From Zoogloea oleivorans (GTDB lineage: Bacteria > Pseudomonadota > Gammaproteobacteria > Burkholderiales > Rhodocyclaceae), in the NCBI RefSeq assembly GCF_008107625.1, contig NZ_SDKK01000025.1, positions 13,690 through 76,326 on the forward strand: a DNA stretch of 62,637 nucleotides, in the 5' to 3' direction. Position numbers and translations under genes: made by a program. Positions within the stretch are counted from its first letter, which is position 1, and each line of letters opens with the position of its first letter. This document shows positions 61,565 to 62,637 of this stretch, piece by piece. Below the pieces are notes generated by a model. It searched no databases, was not told where the DNA came from, and worked only from the letters and a program-made list of their open reading frames with translations.

Positions 61565-61761
61565 CAGCCAGGCAAAGCGACCCGGTACTTGTCCAGGAAA
61601 TGTGCTTCCTTGGCACGCCGAGCGGCAGCGGCCAACTGCTCCGCGCGCTCCTGAACCGCTGGTGTCGGCCGGACAGACTCAACGGACACGACAAGCCGCT
61701 TCTTGGCCTTGAGGGACGAAGCGTGTTTCTTCAAGAGAAGGCTGCGAGCAGGTTGCTTCAT
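61564..61761 (-). CDS. Small protein upstream of GNAT gene, possible antitoxin
   Basis: 65 residues from MKQPARSLLLKKHASSLKAK. A basic N-terminal half is followed by an Ala-rich helix (AVQERAEQLAAAARRAKEAH). I do not recognise the family, and it lacks the DUF1778 pattern. The stop overlaps the GNAT start, so translation is coupled. A longer start is possible at 61,794. An antitoxin role is a guess from gene order. Confidence 0.5.
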   Translation of the reverse strand: MKQPARSLLLKKHASSLKAKKRLVVSVESVRPTPAVQERAEQLAAAARRAKEAHFLDKYRVALPG

Positions 61762-61860
61762 GGCATAGGGTCTGTACGTAGGAACGCCTTCCATGCGAAG
61801 GGAAGGCATTGAGATACTAGAACAGAAAAGAGAATATACGCAATCCGTACATTCCAGCAA

Positions 61861-62256
61861 TCATGGCGAGACTGTGTGGTGGCACGGCAAGAGCGCACGA
61901 TCCCTGATGAAGATGTGCGGCAAGAAAGCCTCCTCAAGCGCACGACGTATTGAGGCGCAGGTAAGCCGGTCATCCGCCATGAAGTTCATGTATAGCTCGG
62001 TGGTCAGTTCGATCAGGTGCGTGTGTTCCCGGACATGAGCTTCCCGATCGAGGGGAGTCCAGGCGCTGAGCCAGCGCTCCTCCAATGCATAGCTGCGATA
62101 CGTACAGTTGATGAACTGGGCAAATAAGGCAGAAACCGCCTCGGTGTCGCCAGTGGATGTCGCCCGGAGTGTATGAAGGCCGAGATACTCCAAGCGACGG
62201 CTCGTTGCTTGAAGCAACGAGTCATTTGGGGAAGTGAGCGCATTTGAGCAGATCAT
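61861..62256 (-). CDS. Hemerythrin-like protein
   Basis: 131 residues. The pattern YALEERWLSAW, then EAHVREHTHLIEL, then AFLPHIFIRDRALL gives Glu, the H-x3-H group and H-x4-D spacing similar to bacterial hemerythrins, which bind a di-iron centre in a four-helix bundle. The first iron-binding His near the N terminus was not clearly placed. It follows the histidine-kinase gene by 21 bp on the same strand. Oxygen or redox sensing alongside the kinase is possible but unproven. Confidence 0.5.
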   Translation of the reverse strand: MICSNALTSPNDSLLQATSRRLEYLGLHTLRATSTGDTEAVSALFAQFINCTYRSYALEERWLSAWTPLDREAHVREHTHLIELTTELYMNFMADDRLTCASIRRALEEAFLPHIFIRDRALLPCHHTVSP

Positions 62257-62277
62257 GGCTGTGAGCTTGCAAACGGG

Positions 62278-62637
62278 TCAGTCCGTGCTGCGGGGCGTGA
62301 CGATCAATGTCGGTATCCACATCTCGAAGATGTTGCTTCCTTCCCCCGTCCGTCCCTCGATGTCGCCTCCGTGAGATCGCAGGATTGAACGAGTGATGGC
62401 AAGGCCCAGCCCGGCGCCATCGCCAGAGTGGCGGCGGGATGCATCCACGCGATAGAAGCGGTCGAAGAGACGCGACAGATGTTCCGGCGGGATGGGTTCC
62501 CCGGTGTTCTCGACAGCGAGGTGGATTGTATCGGCGTCCGCACTGTCTCGTACGACGCTGACCGTCACGACAATGCGTCCTCCAACCGGGGTGTAGCGAA
62601 GTGCGTTGGACAGCAGATTGCCGATGGCCCGCCGGAG
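62278..62637 (-). CDS. Sensor histidine kinase, C-terminal part (runs off right edge)
   Basis: About 119 residues of the C-terminal ATPase domain are visible. The N box is RRAIGNLLSNALRYTP, then G1 (VENTGEPIPP), the F box (LFDRFYRVDASRR) and G2 (GDGAGLGLAITRS). The sequence is close to heavy-metal sensor kinases (CzcS, CopS, IrlS type). Its place beside the czc and cad genes suits a metal-responsive two-component system, and the regulator gene should lie to the right. Confidence 0.88.
   Translation of the reverse strand, partial: LRRAIGNLLSNALRYTPVGGRIVVTVSVVRDSADADTIHLAVENTGEPIPPEHLSRLFDRFYRVDASRRHSGDGAGLGLAITRSILRSHGGDIEGRTGEGSNIFEMWIPTLIVTPRSTD

Noticed and set aside
1-62637. CRISPR arrays, rRNA and tRNA genes
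   Set aside because: No regularly spaced repeat array beyond the iteron-like triplet was seen, and no tRNA or rRNA signature was recognised. Reading by eye cannot exclude a single tRNA.

Overview
The window looks like part of a beta- or gammaproteobacterial genome (Burkholderiales or Pseudomonadales type). The reasons are the high GC content, the Tn4371/RP4-type conjugation genes, and the czc/cad metal-resistance genes. No rRNA, tRNA or species-specific gene was recognised, so the host cannot be named more closely.

Positions 1 to about 47,200 are most of a Tn4371-family integrative and conjugative element (ICE), lying in reverse orientation. Its tyrosine integrase is on the right (45,860-47,059). 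The mating-pair genes run off the left edge in the order traG, copG-like, trbB, trbC, trbD, trbE, trbJ, trbL. Between them is the usual core: radC, DUF932, parB, DUF736, DUF2958, DUF2285, a small HTH gene, repA, parA, an RHH gene, DUF2840, traF and a VirD2-like relaxase. Three nested inverted repeats just upstream of the relaxase make a candidate oriT. Three 18-bp direct repeats between repA and parA look like iterons.

Cargo sits in several places. Between traG and the relaxase is an oxidative-stress module: ohrR, a 56-aa ORF, a LysR regulator and a lipoprotein, then an AraC regulator, an IS5-family copy, two membrane proteins, a c-type cytochrome and ohr. The ohrR and ohr promoters share an almost identical 17-bp operator. 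Between DUF2958 and DUF736 is an XRE-SIR2 gene pair. From 28 to 45.6 kb is a defence island. It holds an IS30 element, an AT-rich HEPN-like gene, radC flanked by 123-bp repeats, and a tightly packed seven-gene operon: AbiEi, AbiEii, an Abi-like protein, a small protein, a zinc-ribbon ABC/SMC ATPase, a PD-(D/E)XK protein and a TIGR02391-type HEPN protein. A Gabija-like pair (gajA, gajB) follows, with a third HEPN-like gene. gajB is split by a second IS5-family copy that appears identical to the first.

Right of the integrase are an IS21-family istAB pair, a divergent Ner-like/repressor-like regulator pair, and a metal-resistance locus. That locus has czcCBA, a czcI-like gene, a cadA P-type ATPase and a divergent cadR with its MerR-type promoter. 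The window ends with a GNAT/small-gene pair, a hemerythrin-like gene and the 3' end of a sensor histidine kinase.

The best candidates for something undescribed are the AbiE-led seven-gene operon and the Gabija-plus-HEPN locus. All assignments were made by reading motifs and gene order. No database search was run.
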